Part shown: piece by piece, positions 1 to 6,473 of the stretch
How the letters are laid out: every line of letters starts with the position of its first letter
Position numbering within the stretch: the stretch's first letter is position 1
From: an uncultured Clostridia bacterium
GTDB lineage: Bacteria; Bacillota; Clostridia; Christensenellales; Borkfalkiaceae
Assembly: GCA_944363555.1 (NCBI GenBank)
Contig: CALVUL010000021.1
Location: forward strand, 1 to 33,877
Length of the DNA stretch: 33,877 nt
Reading direction: 5' to 3'
The notes under the pieces: model-generated
What the model saw: only the letters and a program-made list of their open reading frames with translations
Database searches by the model: none
Told to the model about the DNA's origin: nothing
Program-made: the position numbers and the translations under genes

Positions 1-236
1 ATATCCCGCGCTATCCCCTCCAAAGCCCTCAGCGCGCAGTCCTTCCTCCTGCCGATCTCCCGCCCCTTTCTTCCGCAGAACGCTTCGCACGCGGGCGTAT
101 CTTTTTTTACGATTTCTCTTTTTCTCATGCAATATCCCACGTTTTCCCGCATTATCCCGATAAACGTTTTCGTAAAATACGCGTTGTACCTGTCGCATCT
201 CCAACATGCTCTTGTTTTCTTTTCTTGTTCTTCCAT
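1..236 (-). CDS. Cysteine-rich small protein, 3' end cut by the window edge
   Basis: An open frame of 78 codons reads leftward from ATG at 236 to the window edge without a stop, so the C-terminus is missing. The start is well supported by GAGGAAC a few bases upstream and by a consensus promoter 35-60 bases further up. The product is basic and has spaced cysteines: a CWRC pair near residues 11-14, a single Cys near 36, an ACEAFC pair near 50-54 and one near 66, with an aromatic stretch DRYNAYFTK after the first pair. This pattern suggests a small zinc-binding protein. I recognise the general type from gut Clostridia but know no function. It diverges from two XRE regulators whose presumed operators cover its promoter, so it, or an operon it opens, is probably kept repressed. 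It may be the first gene of an integrated element. Confidence 0.6.
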   Translation of the reverse strand, partial: MEEQEKKTRACWRCDRYNAYFTKTFIGIMRENVGYCMRKREIVKKDTPACEAFCGRKGREIGRRKDCALRALEGIARD

Positions 237-248
237 TTTTGTTCCTCG

Positions 249-271
249 TTTATTCATATTTTATGAATAAA
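249..271. promoter_or_regulatory. Operator-like palindrome 1
   Basis: A perfect inverted repeat with 10-base arms (249-258 and 262-271) and a 3-base centre. The core TTCATATTTTATGAA (253-267) is the exact reverse complement of the core of the second palindrome. It overlaps the predicted start of leftward transcription. XRE-type repressors commonly bind such sites; assignment to the neighbouring regulators is inference. Confidence 0.6.
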
Positions 272-299
272 TTATACTTCATAAAATATGAAGTGTCAA
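271..299 (-). promoter_or_regulatory. Consensus sigma-A promoter for the leftward cysteine-rich gene
   Basis: On the minus strand, TTGACA (299-294) is followed after exactly 17 bases by TATAAT (276-271), so both boxes match the consensus. Transcription would start near 264. One palindrome lies in the 17-base spacer and another covers the expected start point, which suggests a strong promoter normally shut by a bound repressor. Confidence 0.8.
276..294. promoter_or_regulatory. Operator-like palindrome 2
   Basis: A perfect inverted repeat with 8-base arms around a 3-base centre; the core TTCATAAAATATGAA is at 278-292. It fills the spacer between the -35 and -10 boxes of the leftward promoter, and its centre is 25 bases from that of palindrome 1. 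Occupancy would block RNA polymerase directly. Confidence 0.6.
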
Positions 300-315
300 G
301 CAAATTTTCCAAAAA

Positions 316-332
316 ATTTATATAATATGAAT
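316..332. promoter_or_regulatory. Operator-like palindrome 3, over the rightward -10 box
   Basis: TTTATATAATATGAA (317-331) matches the core of palindrome 2 at 13 of 15 positions. It contains TATAAT at 321-326, the likely -10 box of the rightward XRE genes; no good -35 box is visible upstream. Binding here would give negative autoregulation. The poorer match suggests a weaker site than the other two. Confidence 0.5.
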
Positions 333-346
333 AAAGAGGAGTAAAA

Positions 347-550
347 ATGAAAATATTCGGCATACGCGTTAAAGAAGAATTAAAGTCGCAAGGTAAAAAA
401 CAAATTGATTTGGCAAGAGCGCTGAATGTAAAAGAATCCACGCTTTCGGAGTGGCTGAATGACCACAATGAGCCGCCAATGGAAACAATCCGTAATATCG
501 CCGATTATTTAGGGGTATCTTTGGATTATCTTTTCGGAAAAGAAGATTAA
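347..550 (+). CDS. XRE/Cro-type HTH regulator (first of a tandem pair)
   Basis: This 67-residue protein is almost entirely one helix-turn-helix domain of the Cro/C1 (XRE) family. The recognition-helix region is around residues 25-40 (KESTLSEWLNDHNEPP), and it ends in the common DYLFGKED tail. It starts at ATG 347 after an AGAGGAG ribosome binding site. There is no effector, protease or dimerisation domain beyond the HTH. It lies 12 bases before a second XRE gene, and three palindromes occupy the divergent promoter region upstream. Together these suggest a repressor that controls itself and the leftward cysteine-rich gene, as in prophages and integrative elements. Base composition is lower in GC than the housekeeping genes downstream, in keeping with an acquired segment. 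Which of the two regulators binds the palindromes cannot be told from sequence. Confidence 0.85.
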   Translation: MKIFGIRVKEELKSQGKKQIDLARALNVKESTLSEWLNDHNEPPMETIRNIADYLGVSLDYLFGKED

Positions 551-562
551 CGGGTAAAAATA

Positions 563-760
563 ATGTACGGTCAAAGATTGAGAGAGGCGCGAAAAGCGTG
601 CGGACTCACGCAAAAACAGTTAGCCTTAGCCGTCAACACTACCGACGACAGTATTTATTCATGGGAAAAGGGGCGAAGACAGCCGTCTGTCGAACAAATT
701 CGCCAACTTTGTAAAACGCTGAACGTAAGCGCCGACTATCTGCTCGGCTTGGAAGATTAA
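563..760 (+). CDS. XRE/Cro-type HTH regulator (second of a tandem pair)
   Basis: A 65-residue single-domain XRE helix-turn-helix protein. The segment LTQKQLALAVNTTDDSIYSW covers the HTH, followed by EKGRRQPS and a final ADYLLGLED tail that resembles the end of the preceding protein. The start at 563 follows the previous stop by 12 bases with only a weak ribosome binding site (GGGT), so translation is probably coupled to the upstream gene. A strong hairpin terminator begins directly after the stop codon. Two adjacent small XRE proteins could act as opposing regulators or as a heterodimer at the three-site operator. They could also be a divergent tandem duplication; their sequences differ too much for a recent one. 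Confidence 0.85.
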   Translation: MYGQRLREARKACGLTQKQLALAVNTTDDSIYSWEKGRRQPSVEQIRQLCKTLNVSADYLLGLED

Positions 761-797
761 ACCGCCCGCCCGCAAAATCTTGCGGGCGGGCGGTTTT
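761..797. terminator. Rho-independent terminator shared by convergent genes
   Basis: A perfect 15-bp GC-rich stem (761-775 with 780-794) has a 4-base loop and is followed by TTTT on the plus strand. It begins at the stop of the second XRE gene and lies 13 bases beyond the end of the leftward esterase gene, so it probably serves both. The minus-strand U-run is short. Confidence 0.85.
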
Positions 798-809
798 CAT
801 ATTTTTCGT

Positions 810-2786
810 TTACGGCGCGGGCAACGCCCATTCGATCAAAATTTCCGTTTTTTCCTTGCCGCGGAAATACAGTTCCGCCGCGTGCGCCGTGCGGAGAATC
901 TCCCCGCCGCGCGGCAGGGTATTGCCTTCCCCGTCGCGGGCGTTTTTCAGATCGACGTTAAAAACCCTGCGCCCGCCGTTCCATTCGATATTCGTCGGCT
1001 CGAAACGGTAGACGAACCCGCCCCCGCGCACCAGAAAGCCGCAGAAACGCGCGTCGCCCGAAAGCCTCGTCATGCACACTTGCAAAGAAGAAAAATTTTC
1101 CAGCCCGTGCGGATTGCCGCACAAATCGATCAGCGGCGACGCCCCGAAAAAGAAATACTCCCTCTGCTTCGGCTCGCCGGTAACGCGCAGCCCGCTTTCC
1201 GTGATTTCGACTTCCGCCGCGCCCCCCGTTATGCGCCCCGCGCTCCAGATTCTGCGGGGCAGAAACGCGCCGGAATCGGGGCTGCAATTGTTTTCGGTGA
1301 TTTGCGAAAACGCGCAGTATTCCCACCAATTCGTTTGATAGTATTTTTTGCCCGTAACGTCCTCAACCGCCGTGCGGTACGGTTTCACGGGCATGCCATC
1401 CTCGGTCTGCAGGTTGCAATACCGATCGTAACGGCAGAACGCGTACGTCAGCGCGGCGGGGTTTTTGATGTTCGGGTGATATACTTCCGCTTCGCAATCG
1501 GATACGGCGCGGGCGAACGCCGGCGCGTAAACGCCGTCTTTTTCCGCCAAGGTAAAGCCGTACGCCGCCCCCCTTTTCAAAGGCGGACCGCCGCGCACGA
1601 ATACCCGCGCCCTGCCCTCTTCGAATTTTACCGAGTCGATTTCGGGGAAACGGTATTCTTCGCCGCCGTAAAGCCGGTTTTCCAGCCCCTTCGCCAGCCG
1701 CAGGGCGATTTTCGTTTTGTTTACGGGGTGAATGGGGTGATAGCCGTACCTTCCGTCGGGAATGAGCCACTCCACCTCTCCGTCGTACTGCGGCGCGGCA
1801 AAGGCGTTTTCGTCGCCGTATTCCGCGTTCAACGCCCGCACCGCGCTGTCGATCGCCTCGTTTACGTAGTTATACCCGTCGGGGGTTAAGGGGTAGATCT
1901 CCCGCGCGACGTGCGCCGCGGCGAAGATCATCTTTTCGCCGAACAAAGCGCGGTAATGCTTTACGAGCAGAAACAACGCGCGGCGGTAATACCGCGCCCG
2001 CGCGAAATCCTTTGCGTCCGATTCCCCCTGATACCACAGCATCGCCTTAAACGCCAGCCCGACAAGCGGCGCGATCCTTTCGTTATACAAGCCGCAGGGC
2101 TGGGTGTAATTGTCGAAACCGTACGTATTGAAACCGTTTTCGGAATATAACCCGCGCGCCGTCAGGTTGCCTTTGACGAGTTCGTCCCCCTCGATGAGCG
2201 GCTGCGGCAGATAGGCGCAGATCTGCACCCCGCCCACGGGGCTGCACACCAGCCCGACGGGGGCATCCGCCCTTTCGGCGAGTTCCAGCGCGGCGATCGC
2301 CGCCACGGCGGAAAGGAACTTTGCCGACCCGTCGGAAATCGGTTTCCAGCGCGGCTCGCCGACGAGGTCGTCAAGGGGATCCGCGCTGCGGACGAGTTCC
2401 CCCTTTTCGCCGCTCAGCACGCCGTAGGTGTTGATAAAATAAATCCCTTCCGCCTTTGCGCAGCGGGCGAGCGTTTCGTCCCTGTCGTTTAGAGCCTCGA
2501 TGCAGTATTCCATGTTGGACTGCCCCGCGCAGAGAAACACGTCCCCGAACCGCGCGGAAAAGGAAAGCGCTTCCCCGCTCTCGTCGCGCACCGTAACGAC
2601 ACACGGCGCAAAGGAACCGGCGTGCGGCGGGCAGGGGATGAAAAACGCGCCGTTTTCCGACAAAGCGGAATGCGTTTCCCCGTCGTATTCCGCCGTTACC
2701 GTGCCGACGGCGGCAAACCCCTTCACGGCGAAGGGCATATCCCGCTGAATGACGGCGCCGTCCGAAAAATATTTGTGCAGTTTCAT
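810..2786 (-). CDS. Sialate O-acetylesterase-like (SASA) carbohydrate esterase
   Basis: This 658-residue protein has the SGNH-hydrolase signature of sialate O-acetylesterases: GQSNME (nucleophile Ser about 90), WYQGESD (about 251-257) and a C-terminal GYHPIHP block (about 349-354) that supplies the catalytic histidine. The N-terminal 80 residues form the usual beta-sandwich; about 200 residues after the catalytic core look like another beta-rich module. The family removes O-acetyl groups from sugars such as sialic acid or pectic and xylan oligosaccharides. No signal peptide is visible, so it should act in the cytoplasm on imported oligosaccharides. It starts at ATG 2786 behind GAGGAAAG, 31 bases after the GH78-like gene, and is last in a three-gene operon. 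The rhamnosidase neighbour favours acetylated rhamnose-containing glycans over sialic acid, but the substrate is unproven. Confidence 0.85.
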   Translation of the reverse strand: MKLHKYFSDGAVIQRDMPFAVKGFAAVGTVTAEYDGETHSALSENGAFFIPCPPHAGSFAPCVVTVRDESGEALSFSARFGDVFLCAGQSNMEYCIEALNDRDETLARCAKAEGIYFINTYGVLSGEKGELVRSADPLDDLVGEPRWKPISDGSAKFLSAVAAIAALELAERADAPVGLVCSPVGGVQICAYLPQPLIEGDELVKGNLTARGLYSENGFNTYGFDNYTQPCGLYNERIAPLVGLAFKAMLWYQGESDAKDFARARYYRRALFLLVKHYRALFGEKMIFAAAHVAREIYPLTPDGYNYVNEAIDSAVRALNAEYGDENAFAAPQYDGEVEWLIPDGRYGYHPIHPVNKTKIALRLAKGLENRLYGGEEYRFPEIDSVKFEEGRARVFVRGGPPLKRGAAYGFTLAEKDGVYAPAFARAVSDCEAEVYHPNIKNPAALTYAFCRYDRYCNLQTEDGMPVKPYRTAVEDVTGKKYYQTNWWEYCAFSQITENNCSPDSGAFLPRRIWSAGRITGGAAEVEITESGLRVTGEPKQREYFFFGASPLIDLCGNPHGLENFSSLQVCMTRLSGDARFCGFLVRGGGFVYRFEPTNIEWNGGRRVFNVDLKNARDGEGNTLPRGGEILRTAHAAELYFRGKEKTEILIEWALPAP

Positions 2787-2817
2787 ATTCTTTCCTCGTT
2801 TGCGATTTTAAGGGCGC

Positions 2818-4734
2818 TCAGGCTTTTTCGGTTTCGTTGGGGCAGAGCGCGGAAAGATAGTACACGGGCACGGCGCTCCAGCCGTGGCACAAACTGCCCG
2901 CTCCGCCGAAATCGCTTTCGCCTTTGATGGTTTCCCAAAAACTCGTCGCCCCCTGCGAAAGCATATACCCGTAATCTTCGCGGATTTTTTTCACCACGTA
3001 CGCCGCGTCGGCTTTGTCGGCGGCAAGCAGGGCGTCGTATTCGAACACCTTCATGGAAAGGGTTACGCCGCACATCGTTTTATCGGCTTTCAGCCGCTCG
3101 ACGAGGGCGGCGTTCTTTTCGTTTTGCGGGTCGGCGAGGATCGCCAGATAATTGGACAGTTTGCCGTAGTGTTCCGCTTTGCCCAGATAGGTAACGTACA
3201 GCCCCTTATCCTCCCGATAAAAGGCGGCGATCGCGCGGCGAAGGGAGGAAAGCGCCCCTTCGTGCGGGAAGGCTTTCCCGATCAGCGCGCAGATCTTTTT
3301 ATAATCTTCGAGGGCGAGGATCGTAAAGCAGTTGAGCGGCAGATCGTAGGATTTTTCGTACACGGCGGGGATGAGCGCGCCGTCCTTCGTGCCGTCCATG
3401 CCGTCGGTCCATTCGTAGAAATTCCAATATCCTTCAAAAGAAGCGATCAGCCCGTTTTCCTCCCGCCGTTGCACGAACACGCCCACGATGTCGCTTAGCA
3501 GGCGGAAGTTTTCTTCGAGCAAAGAACGATCGCCGGAATATTCGGCGTATTCCAGCATCGCCTTTACGTAGATCAGGCTGAAAAAGGGGATGGGCACGTC
3601 CGTACCCGCGGGGAAACAAAGCGGCAGAAGTTTATCGGATTTCTGCGCCTTGCTCATCAATTCCAAGTTGGCGCGGGCAAAACGGTATTCGCCGAACGCG
3701 TAGTAGCCGCAGAGCATCTGATTGCGCGAATCCATGGCGTAAAGCGCCTGCTCGCGCCAAGGGCAGTCCTCGTAATGCTCGTGCATGCAAAGCCGCAGGG
3801 TTCGCACCCCCACGTCGTAGATCTTTTGCAGTTGTTCGTCGGCGAAACGGCGGGGTATTTCCGTTACGGGGTACATCGTTTCCCTGAGCCCCGCGATTTC
3901 GATTTCGCATTCGTCCAGAAATTGCAGGTAGCGGCAGCCCAAGCGGCGGAAGGGGTGGAAAAAATCGAAATATCCCCCGTTGCAGACGAGTTCCACCGTG
4001 AAATCGCGCCCGCCGACGGCGCGGCGCACTTCCCCGTCCGCGAGGTGTTCGCCGTACGCCACCCGCACGATTTTGCCCGCGGGCGCCTTCACGCGGCACG
4101 ATAAAAAGCCCGCGCGCTCCCGCCCCAGATCGTAGATGCGTTTTTCTTTATCGACGAGCGCGCCTTTACTAAGCGGCAGAAGCTGCAATTTTTCCACGCG
4201 GTTTTTATACAGCGTTTCCGGCATGCCGGAAACTACGGCGGATTTTTCAAAGCCCTCCGGCGCATAATCCGCCTTGTCGAACCCGTCGTAAAAACGGCTG
4301 TCGCAGCGGTAGGAAAGCCCCAGCTGCGCCGTGATGATCCTGTTTTGATGACAGACGAAATCCTCCGCCTTTGCGGAAAGGGTGTTTTCCGAAGAGAAGG
4401 CGACGATGTTTTCCCCCGAAACGACTTCGTATATAAGCCCCGCCTTGTTGTTGACGTAGGTGGAGGAATCCACCCCGTAATACCAGCAGACGACAACGAG
4501 TTTGTTTTCCCCCTCTTTTAAAAAGGGCGTAAGATCGATTTCGTCGTACACTTTAAAGTGCGGATAATCGGCGTACTGCCCGAAGGCGGCGAGATCGCCG
4601 TTGACGTACGCGGCGTAGTTGCTGTCCGCGGAAATGCAAAGCGTTGCCTTCGTTGCGGCAAAAACGTCGTAAAATTTTGCGTATTCGTCGCTTGCCGGCT
4701 CCCCCGCCGCCCAGATCCATTTGGCTTTTTTCAT
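2818..4734 (-). CDS. GH78-like alpha-L-rhamnosidase
   Basis: A 638-residue protein with the architecture of bacterial alpha-L-rhamnosidases: N-terminal beta-sandwich modules with a WIW start (about 6-8), then an (alpha/alpha)6 catalytic barrel from about residue 290. The motif EDCPWREQALYAMDSR (322-337) carries acidic residues D323, E328 and D335, spaced 0/+5/+12 as in the GH78 acid cluster I recall from characterised enzymes. A later GATSFWE block supplies the second glutamate. The expected reaction is hydrolysis of terminal alpha-L-rhamnose from plant or bacterial glycans. ATG 4734 was chosen because AAAGGAG precedes it; an ATG ten codons upstream lies inside the preceding gene. There is no signal peptide, so it acts on imported oligosaccharides. 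GH78-like proteins also include members of uncertain specificity. Confidence 0.85.
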   Translation of the reverse strand: MKKAKWIWAAGEPASDEYAKFYDVFAATKATLCISADSNYAAYVNGDLAAFGQYADYPHFKVYDEIDLTPFLKEGENKLVVVCWYYGVDSSTYVNNKAGLIYEVVSGENIVAFSSENTLSAKAEDFVCHQNRIITAQLGLSYRCDSRFYDGFDKADYAPEGFEKSAVVSGMPETLYKNRVEKLQLLPLSKGALVDKEKRIYDLGRERAGFLSCRVKAPAGKIVRVAYGEHLADGEVRRAVGGRDFTVELVCNGGYFDFFHPFRRLGCRYLQFLDECEIEIAGLRETMYPVTEIPRRFADEQLQKIYDVGVRTLRLCMHEHYEDCPWREQALYAMDSRNQMLCGYYAFGEYRFARANLELMSKAQKSDKLLPLCFPAGTDVPIPFFSLIYVKAMLEYAEYSGDRSLLEENFRLLSDIVGVFVQRREENGLIASFEGYWNFYEWTDGMDGTKDGALIPAVYEKSYDLPLNCFTILALEDYKKICALIGKAFPHEGALSSLRRAIAAFYREDKGLYVTYLGKAEHYGKLSNYLAILADPQNEKNAALVERLKADKTMCGVTLSMKVFEYDALLAADKADAAYVVKKIREDYGYMLSQGATSFWETIKGESDFGGAGSLCHGWSAVPVYYLSALCPNETEKA

Positions 4735-4745
4735 GTTTTTCTCCT

Positions 4746-5288
4746 TTATTTCAGCAAATAACAACTCGTATACGCGATGGTCTGCGGGCCGTAGTTATAC
4801 GGTATGCCGGAAAGTTCGCACACGCGGCTCACCCACAGCCCGTAGGCTTCCATGGAAGAATAGGAATCTTCGGGGAAACGGCAGGGCGCGGCGGGATACG
4901 TGCACGTTTCGCACCGCGCGCAGGTGCCCGCCCCCATGCCGAGAATATCGGGATATTTCTTTTTGAGTTCCCGCATCATTTTGATGAAACTTTCCGCGTG
5001 TTCCCTGCCGGTTTTTTCCATGGTTTCGTAATCGAAATCGTCTTCCAGTTTTCCCACCGTCTGCACCAGCAGCCCGAAAGAATACTTCGCCGCGGTTTCC
5101 GCCGCCTGCTCGACAGAGCCGCACGCCGGCGGGCAGCGCCAGTTCCTGCCGTAAGCGCGGCATTTATCCGCGCTGCACATCTCCCTGACTTCCGGCATGA
5201 ACACGAGGGCTTTCACGTTGAGTTCCCCCGCGTGGGTAAAGCCGTTTTCAAGGGCGAAAGCGATGAGTTCTTCCGTCGGATAAGCCAT
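4746..5288 (-). CDS. DUF2284 predicted metal-binding protein
   Basis: This 180-residue protein has the cysteine pattern of DUF2284: a first cluster within CSADKCRAYGRNWRCPPACG (about 45-65), then GTCARCETCTYP with a following PCRFP (about 118-135). The family is predicted to bind a metal or iron-sulfur cluster; no reaction is established. The preferred start is ATG 5288 behind GGGAGGAAAAAC; an in-frame start eight codons upstream lacks such a site. It is the first gene of a leftward operon with the rhamnosidase-like and esterase genes, 11 bases from the next start. A near-consensus promoter lies just upstream, divergent from an AraC-type regulator. Its role beside two carbohydrate enzymes is unclear and may be incidental. 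Confidence 0.85.
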   Translation of the reverse strand: MAYPTEELIAFALENGFTHAGELNVKALVFMPEVREMCSADKCRAYGRNWRCPPACGSVEQAAETAAKYSFGLLVQTVGKLEDDFDYETMEKTGREHAESFIKMMRELKKKYPDILGMGAGTCARCETCTYPAAPCRFPEDSYSSMEAYGLWVSRVCELSGIPYNYGPQTIAYTSCYLLK

Positions 5289-5327
5289 GTTTTTCCTCCC
5301 GCGGCGCGACAAAGCCCGCTCGTTTTT

Positions 5328-5372
5328 ATTGTAACACAGCCGCTTTCTTTTTTCAACAAAAAAGAAAGAAAA
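5328..5372 (-). promoter_or_regulatory. Leftward promoter with an A/T-rich inverted repeat
   Basis: Minus-strand TTGAAA (5356-5351), 17 bases, TACAAT (5333-5328). The -35 box lies in a perfect inverted repeat with 10-base arms (TTTCTTTTTT ... AAAAAAGAAA) and a 4-base loop at about 5344-5367. The repeat could be a regulator site or an intrinsically bent A/T tract. Confidence 0.65.
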
Positions 5373-5388
5373 TTGCGCATGAAAAGTC

Positions 5389-5417
5389 AGGACAAACGCG
5401 TTTTTATGTGCTACAAT
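5389..5417 (+). promoter_or_regulatory. Promoter of the AraC-type regulator gene
   Basis: AGGACA (5389-5394), 17 bases, TACAAT (5412-5417), ending 16 bases before the ATG. The transcript would have a leader of only about 10 bases, containing the GAGGTGG ribosome binding site. Confidence 0.55.
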
Positions 5418-5433
5418 AAACGCGAGGTGGAAA

Positions 5434-6363
5434 ATGGACTGGTTTTTCGGCTTGCAGGCGGCTGTCGACTACATAGAAACGCATCTGACGGAAAAAATCG
5501 ATTACGATATTTTAGCGAAAACGGCGTGCTTTTCCAAATATCATTTTCAGCGCCTGTTCGGCGCGGTCTATGGGGTCAGCGTCGGCGAATATATCCGCAA
5601 GCGGAGACTGACGCTGGCGGGAAAGGAACTCGCCGTTTCCGGCACGGTGCTTTCCGCGGCGCTGAAATACGGCTACGAAACGCCGGAAAGTTTTTCGCGG
5701 GCGTTTTATAAATTCCACGGCATACTGCCCTCCGCGGCGAAAAAGGGCGGCGCGCTGAAATGTTTCCCGCGCCTGACGACCGAAAAGCCCGCCGCGGGAA
5801 AAAACATCGGAGAAAACACTATGGATTGCGAGATCAAAGAAATCGGCGAACAGATTTTCGTGGGGTACAAACGGCGTTTTTCCGGCGTGCCGTACGGCGA
5901 GGAACGGGCGTGGCAGGAAGAACGGTTCGTGACGGGCACGCGGGCGAAACAGTGGCTGCTGCTCGGCGCGAGCTGCGATTATTCCACCGATTATTTTATC
6001 GTAAACAATATCGGCGACGACGGCTACGATTTTTACATCGCCTACGAACTGGACGAATGGACGAGAAAAGAAATGTTCAACCCCGCCGTAACGGGGGTGG
6101 ATTTTATGGACAAACTGGGGTTTGAAACGATCGTCGTTCCAAAACAGACCTGCGCGGTGTTCCGCACGGAAAGACAGCGCCGCCCCGTCGGCGAATATAT
6201 CGACATCCGCAAACGGATCATGACCGAATGGCTGCCCGCCGCGGATTTTTCCCTGACGGACGGGGCGGAGGTCGTCGCCTTAAAATGGCGCCCCGACGAC
6301 GCGCTCGATAAGAAAAACGAAAAATACGTGGAAATTCAGCTGCCCGTCGTGAAAAACAGATGA
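5434..6363 (+). CDS. AraC-family regulator with GyrI-like effector domain
   Basis: The 309-residue protein begins with two AraC-type helix-turn-helix motifs (about 1-105; YHFQRLFGAVYGVSVGEYIR in the first, YGYETPESFSRAFYKFHG in the second). A short linker leads to a C-terminal GyrI-like small-molecule-binding domain (about 130-305) of the SoxS/Rob/BmrR type. This order is typical of activators that sense hydrophobic or drug-like ligands. It starts at ATG 5434 with GAGGTGG upstream. It diverges from the DUF2284-rhamnosidase-esterase operon with about 145 bases between the start codons, so it may regulate that operon. The effector fold would also suit control of the nearby MATE exporters. The target is inference. 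Confidence 0.88.
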   Translation: MDWFFGLQAAVDYIETHLTEKIDYDILAKTACFSKYHFQRLFGAVYGVSVGEYIRKRRLTLAGKELAVSGTVLSAALKYGYETPESFSRAFYKFHGILPSAAKKGGALKCFPRLTTEKPAAGKNIGENTMDCEIKEIGEQIFVGYKRRFSGVPYGEERAWQEERFVTGTRAKQWLLLGASCDYSTDYFIVNNIGDDGYDFYIAYELDEWTRKEMFNPAVTGVDFMDKLGFETIVVPKQTCAVFRTERQRRPVGEYIDIRKRIMTEWLPAADFSLTDGAEVVALKWRPDDALDKKNEKYVEIQLPVVKNR

Positions 6364-6400
6364 CCTTTCCCCCCCTTTCGCGCGGCGCGCTCCGCCGCGG

Positions 6401-6447
6401 AAAACGAAAACGCCGCCCCGCCCGCTTAGAAAGCGGGCGGGGCGGCG
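6401..6447. terminator. Strong terminator between convergent genes
   Basis: A perfect 17-bp stem (6411-6427 with 6431-6447) with a 3-base loop. On the minus strand it is followed by TTTTCGTTTTCC, a good U-rich tail for the DUF3810 gene. On the plus strand the tail is poor, so for the AraC gene it may only be a 3' stabilising hairpin. Confidence 0.8.
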
Positions 6448-6473
6448 CGTTTACGGCGTTTTGCGCCGGAGCG

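Noticed and set aside
780..1889. Long plus-strand frame of 369 codons opposite the esterase gene
   Set aside because: It is the shadow of a GC-rich gene on the minus strand; its product is arginine/proline/alanine-rich with no domain and no ribosome binding site.
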